64,000 nucleotides of DNA from Megascapheus bottae (taxonomy: Eukaryota; Chordata; Mammalia; Rodentia; Geomyidae). Made by a program: the position numbers and the translations under genes. The notes under the pieces were generated by a model that saw only the letters and a list, made by a program, of their open reading frames with translations, did no database searches and had not been told where the DNA came from. The DNA is taken from assembly GCA_024803745.1 (NCBI GenBank), contig JANJXV010000192.1, positions 124,001-188,000 on the forward strand. Reading direction: 5' to 3'. Shown here piece after piece: positions 23,536-34,106 of this stretch (the stretch's first letter is position 1; each line of letters begins with the position of its first letter).

Positions 23536-24003
23536 AGTAAGCCAGACTCAAAGGAACTCAGGCTCAATGGTTTCCCTCATTCGTCATAATCAGTAGAAAC
23601 CTTGGGCTCTACTAGCAGAGATTTGCAATAGAGCAAAATCTTGATACATAAGGACATTTAATGGGAAGCTAATTGAAAGGACCTCCAGGATAGTGAAACA
23701 AAAGCCATATAATGAATGATTGTTGTCCTTAATGTACTATGTTGTCTCTCATCTCCTTTACTGTCCCTTGGTTATCTCATATTGGTATAGTGTCTCACTT
23801 TGTTATCTGATATACTGAATTTATTTGTATTTGGATATTTGAAATTTGATAGGGAATGGGGGAAAACCAAGACGGGTGGGGGGTGTGGGGGGGAGGGAAA
23901 CGGGTACCAAGACAGGTGAAAGGGTATCAATGTATGTGAATTAATGCACCTTCTATCTGGCAAATATCATGTAACCCTTTTACTAATTACAATAAAAAAA
24001 AAA
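23536..24003 (+). other. L1-C 3' UTR and poly(A)
   Basis: L1 3' UTR with a G-rich run at about 23860-23905 (blocks of 3-7 G) and the terminal ATTACAATAAA plus A-tail. The same 3' end is seen in the other L1 copies here. Confidence 0.92.
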
Positions 24004-24018
24004 GAAAGAGGAGCAGAG
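24004..24018. repeat. TSD of nested L1-C (right copy)
   Basis: GAAAGAGGAGCAGAG, identical to 21244-21258. It also marks where L1-A 5' UTR sequence resumes. Confidence 0.95.
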
Positions 24019-24621
24019 GTCCAGAGATAGAAAAATAGAATGAGAGAGGTCAGGGCGTAAGTAGGTAGAGTATTTGAGTACAAAGTTTGGAAAGTATTAG
24101 AATATAACTTATGGGTTGCTGTGCGACTAGCTCTTAGCCCAACCAGTGGCCTCACAGTGGACCATGGGATGGATCTGCGAGCTTCCGTCTGAGCGCGCTT
24201 GGCGCACGTTTTCCTGTGCTGCTTCCAGGGGTGGCCCCAACCAAGGGTCTGGGTATTGAGAGTTTCAGGAGCTCTCAGCAGGACCAGCAGGAGGCCCCTC
24301 TGTTCCCAGGGGCGGGGTCCAGCTGGGGACATGGGCTCCAAGGGTGGAGCCGTGCCTTTTTGGTTCTCAGAAGGGGAGCTTGGCTGCTGGTCGGCCCTTC
24401 AGATCCCTGCTGTGTTTCCACTGCTTTGTCAGAGTCTGTGACTGTGGGGGGGCCCTCAGTGGTGTCTTGCTCAGGATTCCCAGCTGGAGGATGCCCCGCT
24501 CGAGAATTGAGGGGGGGCAGATGCTGGCTCCTATTTACCTGCACCCCCTACCCACTGTTGTAAGTCAGGGTCCCAAAGCCCTCCACTCTCCAGATCCAGT
24601 GGCCTGGGTGAGGAGCCTGGT

Positions 24622-24820
24622 GGGCGGGTGGGAGCTGGGACAGCTCCGCCTCCCCTGGTGGGCTGCTGAGTCTTAGGGTCCGCCCGCTTGTCAGTCTCCA
24701 GTCCGAGGGCTGGGGGTTGAGCCCGTTGGGCGGGTGGGAGTTGGAACAACCCCGCCTCCCTTGGTGGGGTGCTGGGTCTTATGGGTAGCCCGCCTGTCAA
24801 TCTCCAGTCAATGGCCTGAG
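24622..24820 (-). repeat. ~106-bp tandem repeats in L1 5' UTR
   Basis: Two head-to-tail units: GGGCGGGTGGGAG starts at 24622 and again at 24728, followed in both by matching CCGCCTCCC, GTCTTA and TCTCCAGTC blocks. This resembles the tandem promoter monomers known in some rodent L1 families. Equivalence is inference. Confidence 0.75.
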
Positions 24821-25514
24821 GGAGGGGGCTGTTGAGGGGAGGGACAGGATTCTAAATTCCTTGCCCCCCTGCTCCCGCCAGTCTTTCTCGGGCGGGGTGT
24901 TGGGGTCTGAGTTTTCTATTGCTTGGCACCCGCTCCACTTTCCCGATGTGTTTGGGGATGCGCTGTATTACTCACGCCTCTGCGTCCATCTGCGGGTGCT
25001 CCATGGTGGTGGGGAGTCTTTCACTCCCCTCGGGTCTCTGCCGCCGCCTGTGTTCTGTGTCTGGGTTCTGCTGCTTGCTGTTCTGGTTTCGCGTCTGGGT
25101 TCCGCTGCTTCCGCCGTTCGCTGGCCCGGTTCTGTGCTAGTTTCTGCAGCCGTTGGGCTCCCAGCCTGGTGCCCTCCACTGCCGCTGCTTTTCGTGGATT
25201 AGAGCCGGTGCCTGCCCCCGCTTTCCCCGCGTGGAGCCGGCACCCGCTCAAGCCGCTTTTCATGGCTTGGTCCGGCACCAGCTGCCGCTTATCGCGGCTT
25301 TCCGTGGCTTTGGGCGAGAGGTGGGCGAGGGGTCCTCGCGTTCTGAATTCTTTGAGAAAGTTGGATGTGAGCTTTATCTGGATTTCTTTTCCAGTTTGAG
25401 TCCTTCGTTGCTTTTTGAGTTTGTTGTTGTGAATTTCTTTAGATAGTTGGCTCGTGGGACTCCCTGGTTCTCTCTTTTTGTCAGAGAAAGCTAGGCAGCA
25501 TCCCTATTGTCTCA

Positions 25515-25524
25515 GCGCCATCTT
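25515..25524 (-). promoter_or_regulatory. YY1-type site at the outer end of the L1 5' UTR
   Basis: GCGCCATCTT on +, i.e. AAGATGGCGC on the element's sense strand, about 10-20 bp from the inferred element start. In human L1 a YY1 site at the same relative place positions transcription start. The role here is inferred from that. Confidence 0.65.
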
Positions 25525-25535
25525 CCTTCTCCTAC

Positions 25536-26247
25536 CTGGTTCCTTTTTCCCCGATGCTTATTGTGAATAGCACTGGTAGCTACACGAACAATTTCAGCAG
25601 CCAATTATTTTTTCTTTAGTGAAAATGAAATAAAATAAGCTGCAGAACACCAAACCCACTGACCTATTTTCTTTTCTTGTTTCTGGCACCAGTTTATTAC
25701 AGTTTAGACTAATTTCTGTTTTAAAATTGTGCATGTGGAAGGGTATCAATGCATGTGAATTAATGCACCTTCTATGTGGCAAATATCATGTAACCATTTT
25801 ATTAAATACAATAAAAATTATTAAAAAAATAAAATAAAATTGTGTGGAAATACAGTCTCAGCTAGGATTGTATAGGTGATATTGTAGGCTTCTGTGATTT
25901 CTCTGATTGTTTTTATTGTTTAAAATATTTTATAGAATTTAAAGCTAAGTAGGAATACTGATGTTTATACTGTTAGGTAGGAATAAGTATGTAAAGTAGG
26001 GTAATTACAAATAGAAAGACTGGATTTTTCAAAAGGATAAAAGAAAGAATTATGAATGCTTTTTATCATTGACAAAGATAATTTTTAAGACAAAAAGGTT
26101 TAAATGGATTTAAAATTACATAATGTATGTGTGAAAGTACCTTAGTATTATATGTAATTTAATGTGTTTTTAAAAATAAATGCAACATAACTTAAAATTA
26201 TTTTAGTGATCAATTTAAAAGAAGTGATGGTAATTAGCAGACATAAT
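25536..26247. other. Intergenic, AT-rich, with a short L1 3' end
   Basis: No gene is seen. It contains the short L1 3' fragment at 25736-25833 and otherwise AT-rich unique-looking sequence. Confidence 0.6.
25736..25833 (+). mobile_element. Very short L1 3' end insertion
   Basis: Only the last ~75 bp of the L1 3' UTR (GGGTATCAATGCATGTGAATT ... AATACAATAAAA, interior omitted) and an A-rich tail. AAAATTGTG occurs on both sides (before 25734 and after 25833), a likely short TSD. It is an extreme 5' truncation. Confidence 0.8.
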
Positions 26248-26256
26248 AAAAATGCC

Positions 26257-26550
26257 AGGATATTGATAATGTACTATGTTGTCTCTCATCTCCTTTGCTG
26301 TCCCTTGGTTATCTCATATTGTTACAGTATCTCACTTTGTTATCTGATATAATGAATTTATTTGTATTTGGTTATTTGAAATTTGATAGGGAAGGGGGGA
26401 AAACCAAGATGGGTGGGGAGTGTGGGGGGGAGGGTAATGGGTACCAAGACATGTGAAAGGGTATCAATGTATGTGAATTAATGCACCTTCTATCTGGCAA
26501 ATATCATGTAACCCTTTTACTAATTACAATAAAAAAAACCTACAAGTAAA
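26257..26550 (+). mobile_element. L1 3' UTR fragment
   Basis: The last ~280 bp of the L1 3' UTR including the G-rich run (about 26385-26430) and ATTACAATAAAAAAAA. AAAAATGCC occurs at 26248-26256 and 26551-26559, a plausible 9-bp TSD. Confidence 0.85.
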
Positions 26551-27019
26551 AAAAATGCCTGTATTTACTACACTCTAGCTTGTCAAGGTGAGGCTAATTA
26601 ATTGCTTGTTTAATTCATTTATATTAACATTGACGCATACTCACAAAACATGAGGCTAAAGGGTGAGTGTTTCATCAGTGGGAGACACAAAAAGCAGGTG
26701 GCAATTACCACAATAGTGTGTCCAGTGCTAGAACCCTGGAAAATCAGGACAACTCATCAGCAGATACCACATTATGCTACTTCATTCCATTTTGGATGAA
26801 TAATGAGTCTAACCTCTCTCAAACAAGCTGCAAATAGAAAAGAATATGAACATGACTATAGAACAATGATCTGCTGTAGATAATAACTTCTTCCTAAAAA
26901 CATCCACAGTAAAGTCACCTTTATTTTGGTCAGCAATCTGAATCTAGAGATTTATCTTTCCTATATGTATTACAAGCTCATTATTCTTCTAAAGTTTCTT
27001 TTAGTCACCTTTTAAATAT

Positions 27020-27254
27020 TATGGTTTTTGTTGTTTGTGGGGCTTGAACTCTGGGCCTAGGCACTGTCCCTGAGCTCTTCAGCTCAAGGCTACTGCCCTA
27101 CCCCTGAGCCACAACCCCACTTCCAGTTTTCTAGTGATTAATTTGAGATAAGAGTCTTACAGTCTTAAGTGCCTGGGCTGGCTTTGAACAATAATCCTCA
27201 GATCTCAGCCTCCTGAGTAGCTAGGGTTACAGGCGTGAGCCACCATACCTGGCA
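27020..27254 (-). mobile_element. Composite SINE (B1/7SL-like left, ID-like right)
   Basis: On the minus strand it begins with a B1/Alu-like segment (GGCTCACGCCTGTAACC, ...CTCAGGAGGCTGAGATCTGAGG). It then continues into an ID-like segment (GTGGCTCAGGGGTAG, CAGTAGCCTTGAGC, GAGTTCAAGCCCCAC) with an A-rich end. TTAAATAT is found on both sides (27012-27019 and 27255-27262), a probable TSD. The family name is not assigned. Confidence 0.8.
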
Positions 27255-29937
27255 TTAAATATAAATTTTTATAACTTGCTTTCTCCATGGATGTAAAATG
27301 TTTTCATTTGTCATTCATACTTACTCAATAAACACAATGTCTCACATACCATATATTTGATTATTTACTGAAGTAATCAATTGTTATTTGTCAAACCTCT
27401 AATAAAATAAATAAAATATTTTGCTGGTTAGTCTCAGCAGTATATAAAAATTTTCATCTCAAAAAATGTCAACTACTCAGATTCATACTTTTGTTCTAAT
27501 TGCTTTTAGTATATTGCCTTCAGTTTTGCTTGTTTGGCTACATGAAATCTCACAAATATTTTGGAATCAGATTTCATGCAACTTTGACTGTATGCCAAAT
27601 GAGGTGTTTTATACTCATGTCATGGTTGATGTGGTAGATGAGGATAAAACAAGGCAAATGCTCATCAGTTGTTGTGGTCTTTCATCTTCTGGAAAAGAGG
27701 TAGCAAAGAGGGAAAGTGCTGACCACAAGTCTGTCATCAAATGGCCTGAATGACTCATTGTTATGCTGGTAAAATAGCAACACATTCAGAGCCACATGGT
27801 CAGCCACTATAAAACTCCCCTACTTCTTTCCCATTTTCCTACTTCCTCTTAGAAACACAGACCTCTACCTTCATATTTGAAAGTGCCAAGCTCATTCTAC
27901 TCCTGAACACTTTAATTTGTGGTTCCCTTGCAAGATCCTAACTAAATTCACTGAAGAATCTATTCAAATGTACCCCCATAGAAAGCAAAGTACTACCATG
28001 CTATTCAAAATAGGCTTGTTTGCCTTTTGCCATGTTCTAAATGTTTCTGAGGTTAAATAATACCCTGAAGTAATGAACCAAATCCACCCCAAAAAACAAT
28101 TTTAAATGTCTCTTCTATGAAGAAGAGACAGATAGACTCTCTTATATATAGAACCATATTTATGGGTTTTTTATCAAGCAATGTTTCCATTTTCCCTTCC
28201 TCCCTTCCTCTATCCCTTCCTTCTTCCTTCCCCCTGCTAGAATTAGCCTATATATGCACTGTAAAAAAGAAAGAAAGGGGAGGAATTATCCTTTCCTTTT
28301 AGAACCTTCTAGCTGAGAATCTACTCTGAATTTTCAACTCCATTCTGGCTGTCTTCTGTGAATGTCTAATAGGATTCACATAGTAGGCAACTGATTTTAA
28401 AGCTCATATGTATCATTTAAAGAAGAAGTGTACTCCCTTGGCTGAATACTGCCAACATTTCAGCATATGTACTCATTTCTACCAAGGACCAATTCCTTCA
28501 TATAGCTGAAATACATACTCCCTTTGTTGAACAGCATCTGCTTTGAGGTGAACCAAACTTGACTCCCTAAAGTTCACTGCTTCTGTAGGCTCTCCATTTT
28601 CCACCCAAATGATTTATTTAAAGCATTTCTGTACCTGTCTTGGTTTCTATTGCTGAGGAAAGAAATACTTTAAGCAGTTCTGTACGTTTTTCTTTAGCTT
28701 CCCTGCTGGGAACCATATCTCTTGCTTAGCTATCAGTCTAAATGTTCTTTTGCACAGGCGTTTGTCTTGTAATTTAAATTTAACTTCAAAGGTAAATGAA
28801 ATTATTCAAGTCCAATAGATCCTTACTCTCTTTCCATCAGTATTATAAGTGATTTGCTTCCTAATCACCATTTAAAATAATGTATACATGCCTATTTTTA
28901 TACTGCTAATATTCATCACTGCTATACACAGCTGAAAATCTGAAAATCATTGCTGCAAATTGGATGTTTATTTACAGAAACATCTAGTTGATGATCACTT
29001 GCTGGCAAGGTTGGACATGTTTCAAGTGACTCCAAAGGAGACTTAGCCTTCTTATAAAGAGGAAGTCTGCCCACTGCACAATATACTCATTTGGTCATTT
29101 GTGTTTCTAAGAGCACTAGGAGTCCATCAAAAGTAAGTTTGTCACATTTGAGGTTGAAATTTCATTTATTCACTGCAATAATATTGACTGTAATCCCCTA
29201 ATTACATGTCTCAATGAAAGAAGACAGAATGTCACAGCAGTGACTGTGAATGAAAATATTGCTAATTCCTCTTAGTCACTGGGGTGGATTTCTTTTTCCC
29301 ATTTCTTTCAGAATCTTACTTTCCTGTTTCCATAGGCCAATGATAAAACAGAAATTGTTGTGGTATTTTGGAAGGGTAATCTGGGAATAAGAACTGTGTT
29401 TCAGCATCTGATAGGCTCATTAATAACTAAATCTAGATACATGAAACAGACAAGGAGTTGGGGGGCAAAGGACTGTTAGAAGTGGCAGCAATATGTAAGA
29501 AAGGTTTATCTAGAGGCATAAGGCAGGAAGCAGGACACAATGACCATCTCTTCGAAAGCATTTTCAGTGCTTCTGAGTAATCTGTCCATTGTCACACTGT
29601 ACAGGGATAGCATTTTGGTTGGCCCACAGAGGAAGAGGATCTAGCTGGTCTATCACGAATGACATGTCCACTATTTTCAACACTAAACATAGACTTCTAA
29701 TAGATGTTTTCATCAGAGAATATTCCAAAAGCAAAGTGGCTATTACCAGTTAATCAACTGGTCATTAGACTAACCAACACATTATGTGATCAAAAAATTA
29801 ACACTAAGCATTCATTTTGATTAAGGTTTGCCTTATAGATTAAAACATGGGAGTATAATCAACAAAGCTTTCAAGACTTCTGGCTAATAAATAATGTTGT
29901 AAAAATCCAAAGTGAACATGAAATTAAAAATAAATTC

Positions 29938-30152
29938 CAGTTGTCAGTGGCTTATATTCAGTGACTCCGGAGGCTGACATTTGTAGGACTATGGTTCAAG
30001 GCTAGGCAGTTAGAAGAGTTCACTAGACTCCATCTTAAAAAACAAAACAAAACATTGAAAAAATATCCCAGGTTGGATGTAGGGCTTACATGGCAGAGCT
30101 CCAGCCTCAAAAGGTATGGCCCTAAGTTTAAACTACAGTACTTAAAAGAAGA
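29938..30152 (+). mobile_element. Degenerate SINE
   Basis: A SINE-like start (TGGCTTATATTCAGTGACTCCGG), a B-box-like GGTTCAAGGCTAG, an internal A-rich linker (30036-30062) and a second arm with GGCAGAGCTCCAGCCT. It is old and diverged, so its subfamily cannot be given. Confidence 0.55.
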
Positions 30153-30239
30153 TCAGACTACTTATGAATGAACAGTACAATTCTTACTTAAACAAAAGCA
30201 TTATAAAAAGTTCCATATGTAGACACACTGTATTTATTC

Positions 30240-30360
30240 ACTTGCTTGTTTCATTTTGGTTTTTGTGACAAAATAGGTCTCACTATATAGCCCAGATTTA
30301 TTTGAAATTCACTATGTAGTATAGATTGGTCTCAAATTTGATCTCATACTTGGATGTGTT
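30240..30360 (-). mobile_element. B1-like SINE
   Basis: On + it reads as antisense B1 (GGTCTCACTATATAGCCCAG ... TATAGATTGGTCTCAAA), the 7SL-derived rodent SINE. It is diverged. Confidence 0.6.
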
Positions 30361-31189
30361 GAACATGGGAAAATTGAAGTTAATTATTTTATTTTTTTTG
30401 TTTTCTTTTGCAAACCACAGCAATGTTTTTTAAAAGAATGACCTAGAGGCTGTGTGTATCTTAAACACATGGAGACCTTGGAGCCTGACTCTGTGGCCTT
30501 AGGTCTGAAGGTATGAGTCAGGTTTGGAGCTAGAATTGCAATGTATTTTTAGAACATAAGTATCCCATGTGCATCTAGGGTGTGTGCTTGACACACCACA
30601 GTATTTGAGACTCTGACTAAGTCCAATAATTAGTCCACAGATTGAGAAAGCTGCACCCAGGGAATGCAAACGTTGTTTATAAAGCATTTACATAGACATG
30701 CTTAGTGTTAAGAAAATTATTTCTTCCTGGAAAATTCTATTATCTGTCAGTCTTCCATAACACATCCCTTTAAAAAATTGTGCTTTTTCACACTTTGTAA
30801 AGAAGAACAGAGTCTCTCTGATGATAAAGTTTACAACATTGCATTGCCCTTAGGTATAAATATTCCAGGCACTGAACAAAGGGACAATGCCAGAGTTCAG
30901 AGTTGTCAAGAAAAAGACCCAAGAGAACAAGCAACCTCAATAAGTCAGTGAGAAATGATAAGGTTTTACTATCTCACAAAATTATAGCAAGGCCTCCTCT
31001 CCTAAGAGGAAGAGAAATGTGTCTCACTGTATTGTCTCCTAAATTTCTTTCTTCAGTACTCTAGGCATTTTGAATTTCTCAGTATAAGTTTAATTCTCTG
31101 AGAACTCTGCAGGAAAAAAATCTTTAATGAGAAATAATCCTGAACATTCAATATGATTGAGATGCTTTAAAGAGTTGAGTTTTTAAATC

Positions 31190-31204
31190 CTTACCATTAT
31201 TTCT
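31190..31204. repeat. TSD of L1-B (left)
   Basis: CTTACCATTATTTCT, matching 34839-34853 exactly. Confidence 0.95.
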
Positions 31205-31250
31205 TTTTTTTTTAGAGAATGGTCTTTTTTATTTATTTTTATTTTTTTTC

Positions 31251-31654
31251 TTTTTTATTGTAATTAGTAAAAGGGTTACATGATATTTGCCAGATAGAAG
31301 GTGCATTAATTCACATACATTGATACCCTTTCACATGTCTTGGTACCCGTTTCCCTCCCCCCCCACACCCCCCACACGCCTTAGTTTTCCCCCCTTCCCT
31401 ATCAAATTTCAAATATCCAAATACAAATAAATTCAATATATCAGATAACAAAGTGAGATACTATACCAATATGAGATAACCAAGGGACAGCAAAGGAGAT
31501 GAGAGACAACATAGTACATTAAGGACAACAATCATTCATTATATGGCTTTTGTTTCACTATCCTGGAGGTCCTTTCAATTAGCTTCACATTATATGGCCT
31601 TATGTATCAAGATTTTGCTCTATTGCAAATCTCTGCTAGTAGAGCCCAAGGTTT
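31251..31654 (-). other. L1-B 3' UTR
   Basis: Standard L1 3' UTR of this family. The C-rich run on + (31350-31395) is the G-rich tract of the element strand. Confidence 0.9.
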
Positions 31655-33091
31655 CTACTGATTATGACGAATGAGGGAAACCATTGAGCCTAAGTTCCTT
31701 TGAGTCTGGCTTACTTCACTTAATATGATTTTTTCTAAGTCTTTCCATTTCCTAACAAATGGGGCGATGTCATTCTTTCTGACAGCAGCATAGAATTCCA
31801 TTGTGTACAAATACCACAACTTGTTGATCCACTCATCAACTGAGGGACATCTAGGTTGGTTCCATATCTTTGCTATGGTGAATAGTGCTGCAATGAACAT
31901 TGTTGTGCTAGTGGGTTTAGTATGTCCTTGTTTCTGGATGGTTGGGTAAATGCCAAGTAGTGGAATTGCTGGGTCATAGGGGAGTTCTATGTTTAGCCTT
32001 TTGAGGCACTGCCACACTGCTTTCCACAGTGGTTGAATGAGTTTGCACTCCCACCAACAGTGTAGTAGTGATCCCTCCTGGCCACATCCCCTCCAGCATC
32101 TATTGTCATTCGTTTTCCTGATCCTGGCCATTCTAACTGGAGTGAGGTGGAATCTTAGAGTTGTTTTGATTTGCATTTCTTTTATGACCAGAGATGTTGA
32201 GCATTTCTTCATGTGTCTATAGGCCATTTTTGTTTCTTCTTCAGACAAGACTCTCTTTAAGTCTTTGGCCCATTTTTTAATGGGATGGTTGTTACTTTGG
32301 AGGTTAGTTTTGGAGTGATTCAATTTTTTGAGTTGTTGATATATTTTAGATATGAGGCCTTTGTCCGTTGTTTGGTTGGTGAAGATCTTCTCCCACTCTG
32401 TAGGCTTCCTGATTAGTTTAGCAGCTATGTCCTTTGCCATGCAAAAGCTCTGCAGTTTAATGCAGTCCCACTTATCCAGCCTTTCTCTGATTTGCTGTGA
32501 TTCTTGTTCCTTAGTAAGAAAGTTTCGACCTGTGCCAAGGAGGCCTAGTGTATCTCCTATTCCTTCCTGTAGAGTTTTCAGTGTGTCAGCTTTTACCTCC
32601 AGGTCTTTGATCCATTTGGAGTTAATTCTAGTGCAAGGTGAAAGTGGTGTGTTAAAATCACCGACAATCACTGTATTTCGATCTATGTATGGTTTCAGTG
32701 TAAGTAAAGTTTGCTTGATGAAGTTTGGAGCTCCGGGATTGGGTGTGTAAATATTTAGGATCGTTATGTCTTCCTGGAGGAAAGAGCCCTTTAGTAGTAT
32801 GTAGTAACCTTCTTTGTCTTTTCTTACTAATTTTGGTTTGAAGTCTATTTTATCTGATATGAGGATGGCAACTCCAGCCTGTTTCTGGGGGCCGTTAGCT
32901 TGATAGAGTTTATTCCAACCTCTCACTTTCAAAAGATGCTTGTTTTTTGGGGTAAGATGTGTCTCTTGAAGACAGCAGAACGATGACTCTTGCTTTTTGA
33001 TCCAACTAGACAGCCTATGCCGTTTAATTGGAGAGTTGAGTCCATTGATATTGAGAGTTAGGATTGAGAGATATTTATTAGGTCCTACCAT
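31655..33091 (-). pseudogene. L1-B ORF2 with in-frame deletion of the RT region
   Basis: A single open frame of 478 codons joins the N-terminal endonuclease part to the C-terminal part of ORF2p. It holds motifs LNINGLN, QETHL and GDFNTP, then switches at about 32636-32641 to the segment starting CTRINSKW. It ends with the C-terminal cysteine-histidine cluster. About 800 residues are absent, covering the end of the endonuclease (including the SDH motif), all of RT and the thumb. The joint lies in a 6-bp microhomology (AGGTGA on +) shared by both parental positions. Without the SDH residues and RT it should be catalytically dead, but the frame is intact from start to stop. Confidence 0.9.
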
Positions 33092-33139
33092 TTTTAAAAG
33101 CTTTTATTTGGGCCTGTGTCTTGACAGTTCTTGTGGTCC

Positions 33140-34106
33140 TTAGGTGGTATGCTGTTTAGGTGCCATTTCTTTCCCTATATTGCCTTTATTTTGGTTTTCT
33201 ATGTATAGAACATCTTTCAGAATTCTCTGTAGTGTTGGTTTTGTTGCGACATATTGTTGCAGCTTTTCCCTGGAATGGAATGTTTTTATTGTTCCCTCAG
33301 TTATGAATGAGAGCTTAGCTGTGTACAGTATTCTTGGTTGGTAGTTATTTGACTTAAGGGCATGACATATATGCTTCCAGTCACTTCTTGCTTGCATGGT
33401 CTCTGCTGAGTAATCTGGGGTTATTCTGATTGGTTTTCCTTTATAGGTTACTGAACCCTTTTCCCTGGCTGCCTTTAGGATCCTTTTTTTGGTTTCTACT
33501 TATCCAGTTCGGATTACGATGTGGCGGTGAGATGTTCTTTTCTGGTCAGGTCTGTTTGGGGTTCTAAAAGCTTCTTGTATCTGGATGGGTCTGCCCTTCT
33601 GGATATTTGGGAAATTCTCTGAGATGATTCCCTGAAGTATATTTCCAACACCATTGACCTCTTTCTCCAGACCCTCCTCAATCTTCTTTTAGATCATGTA
33701 TGGATTTCTTTAGCTCCTTGATTTCCATTTGAGTGGTTAACTCAGTAGCTTTATTTTCTTTGAACATTTGCTGGAGTTCGGTCACCTTTTTATTTGTGGA
33801 TTCTATGAATTCATCCATCTTTCTTTGAACAGCCTTTATTATGGCTTCCTTTATGGCTCCTTCTTTTTCACTTATCACCTTGTTTATGGTTTCCTCTTGT
33901 TCAGATATGGCTTCCTCCCTTATCTCTTTCTTTATATTTTCACATTTTTCATTAATGATGTTTATCAATTGCATTTGTACAGCACTTGGAAGACTCTCCT
34001 CTAGGCTTGCCAGTGACTGTTCCATTGGCTGTTTACATTGGGTGGGGGAGGTGAGAGGTGTTGTTTCTTGATTTGACATTTTTCTTGAGTTTCTTGTTCT
34101 GCCCAT
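33140..34106 (-). pseudogene. L1-B ORF1, deleted and interrupted
   Basis: It begins at 34106 with MGRTRNSRKMSNQET, giving the best view of the true ORF1 N-terminus in the window. The coiled coil runs to about 33678. Compared with L1-A about 230 bp is then missing (joint near 33681), removing the end of the coiled coil and the start of the RNA-recognition motif and shifting the frame. A TAA about 33501 further interrupts the C-terminal half. The C-terminal domain is open at 33140-33397. Confidence 0.88.

Larger units (their letters stand above)
21259..24003 (+). mobile_element. L1-C: plus-strand L1 nested in the 5' UTR of L1-A
   Basis: A 5'-truncated L1 lies between two 15-bp TSD copies. It opens with about 24-28 bp (21259-21284) matching the + strand at 24370-24395, which is antisense 5' UTR relative to this element. 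It then jumps into sense ORF2 near the start of the RT domain and continues to the 3' UTR and A-tail (23994-24003). The inverted 5' stub followed by sense 3' sequence is the pattern left by twin priming or template switching during target-primed reverse transcription. Confidence 0.93.
17526..25535 (-). mobile_element. L1-A: minus-strand LINE-1, 3'-deleted, with nested L1
   Basis: Read on the minus strand, the element runs from a long 5' UTR (about 25535 leftward), interrupted by L1-C at 21259-24003, through ORF1 and ORF2. It stops in the reverse transcriptase region at 17526. The missing part is the 3' end of ORF2, the 3' UTR and the poly(A). Insertion normally removes the 5' end, so loss of the 3' end points to a later rearrangement. 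Without the nested element and its duplicated target about 5.2 kb remains. By comparison with L1-D about 2 kb of 3' sequence is missing. ORF1 and ORF2 are both broken. Confidence 0.93.
24019..25535 (-). promoter_or_regulatory. L1-A 5' UTR / internal promoter, CpG-rich
   Basis: About 1.5 kb of GC-rich sequence, continuous with 20942-21258 once L1-C is set aside. L1-B carries a shorter homologous portion (34422-34838). L1 5' UTRs hold the RNA polymerase II promoter. This one has CpG-dense stretches at about 24150-25330, two ~106-bp tandem units and a YY1-type motif at its outer end, suggesting a nearly complete 5' end. Open frames within it on both strands are chance products of GC-rich DNA. 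Confidence 0.8.
26560..31189. other. Intergenic AT-rich sequence with SINEs
   Basis: No conserved exon or long frame is recognised. A 95-codon frame at 27466-27753 has a hydrophobic N-terminus but no family match I can name and no supporting features. Named repeats inside are at 27020-27254, 29938-30152 and 30240-30360. 28184-28240 is a pyrimidine-rich CCTT tract. Confidence 0.6.

Noticed and set aside
17526..24003. L1-A plus L1-C as one twin-primed L1 (inverted 5' half next to a sense 3' half)
   Set aside because: 5' UTR sequence of L1-A resumes right after the L1-C poly(A), and a 15-bp TSD brackets L1-C alone. ORF2 is also partly present in both. Two separate events fit better.
24199..25446. 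Several 60-158 codon frames on both strands in GC-rich DNA
   Set aside because: They lie in the L1 5' UTR, overlap each other on both strands and show no family features. They are stop-poor because of GC content.
27466..27753. 95-codon + frame with hydrophobic N-terminus
   Set aside because: Isolated, no recognisable domain, no splice or poly(A) context, AT-rich surroundings.
32630..32650. Splicing as the origin of the L1-B ORF2 deletion
   Set aside because: The joint does not fall at GT/AG positions on the sense strand, and 6 bp of microhomology explains it better.
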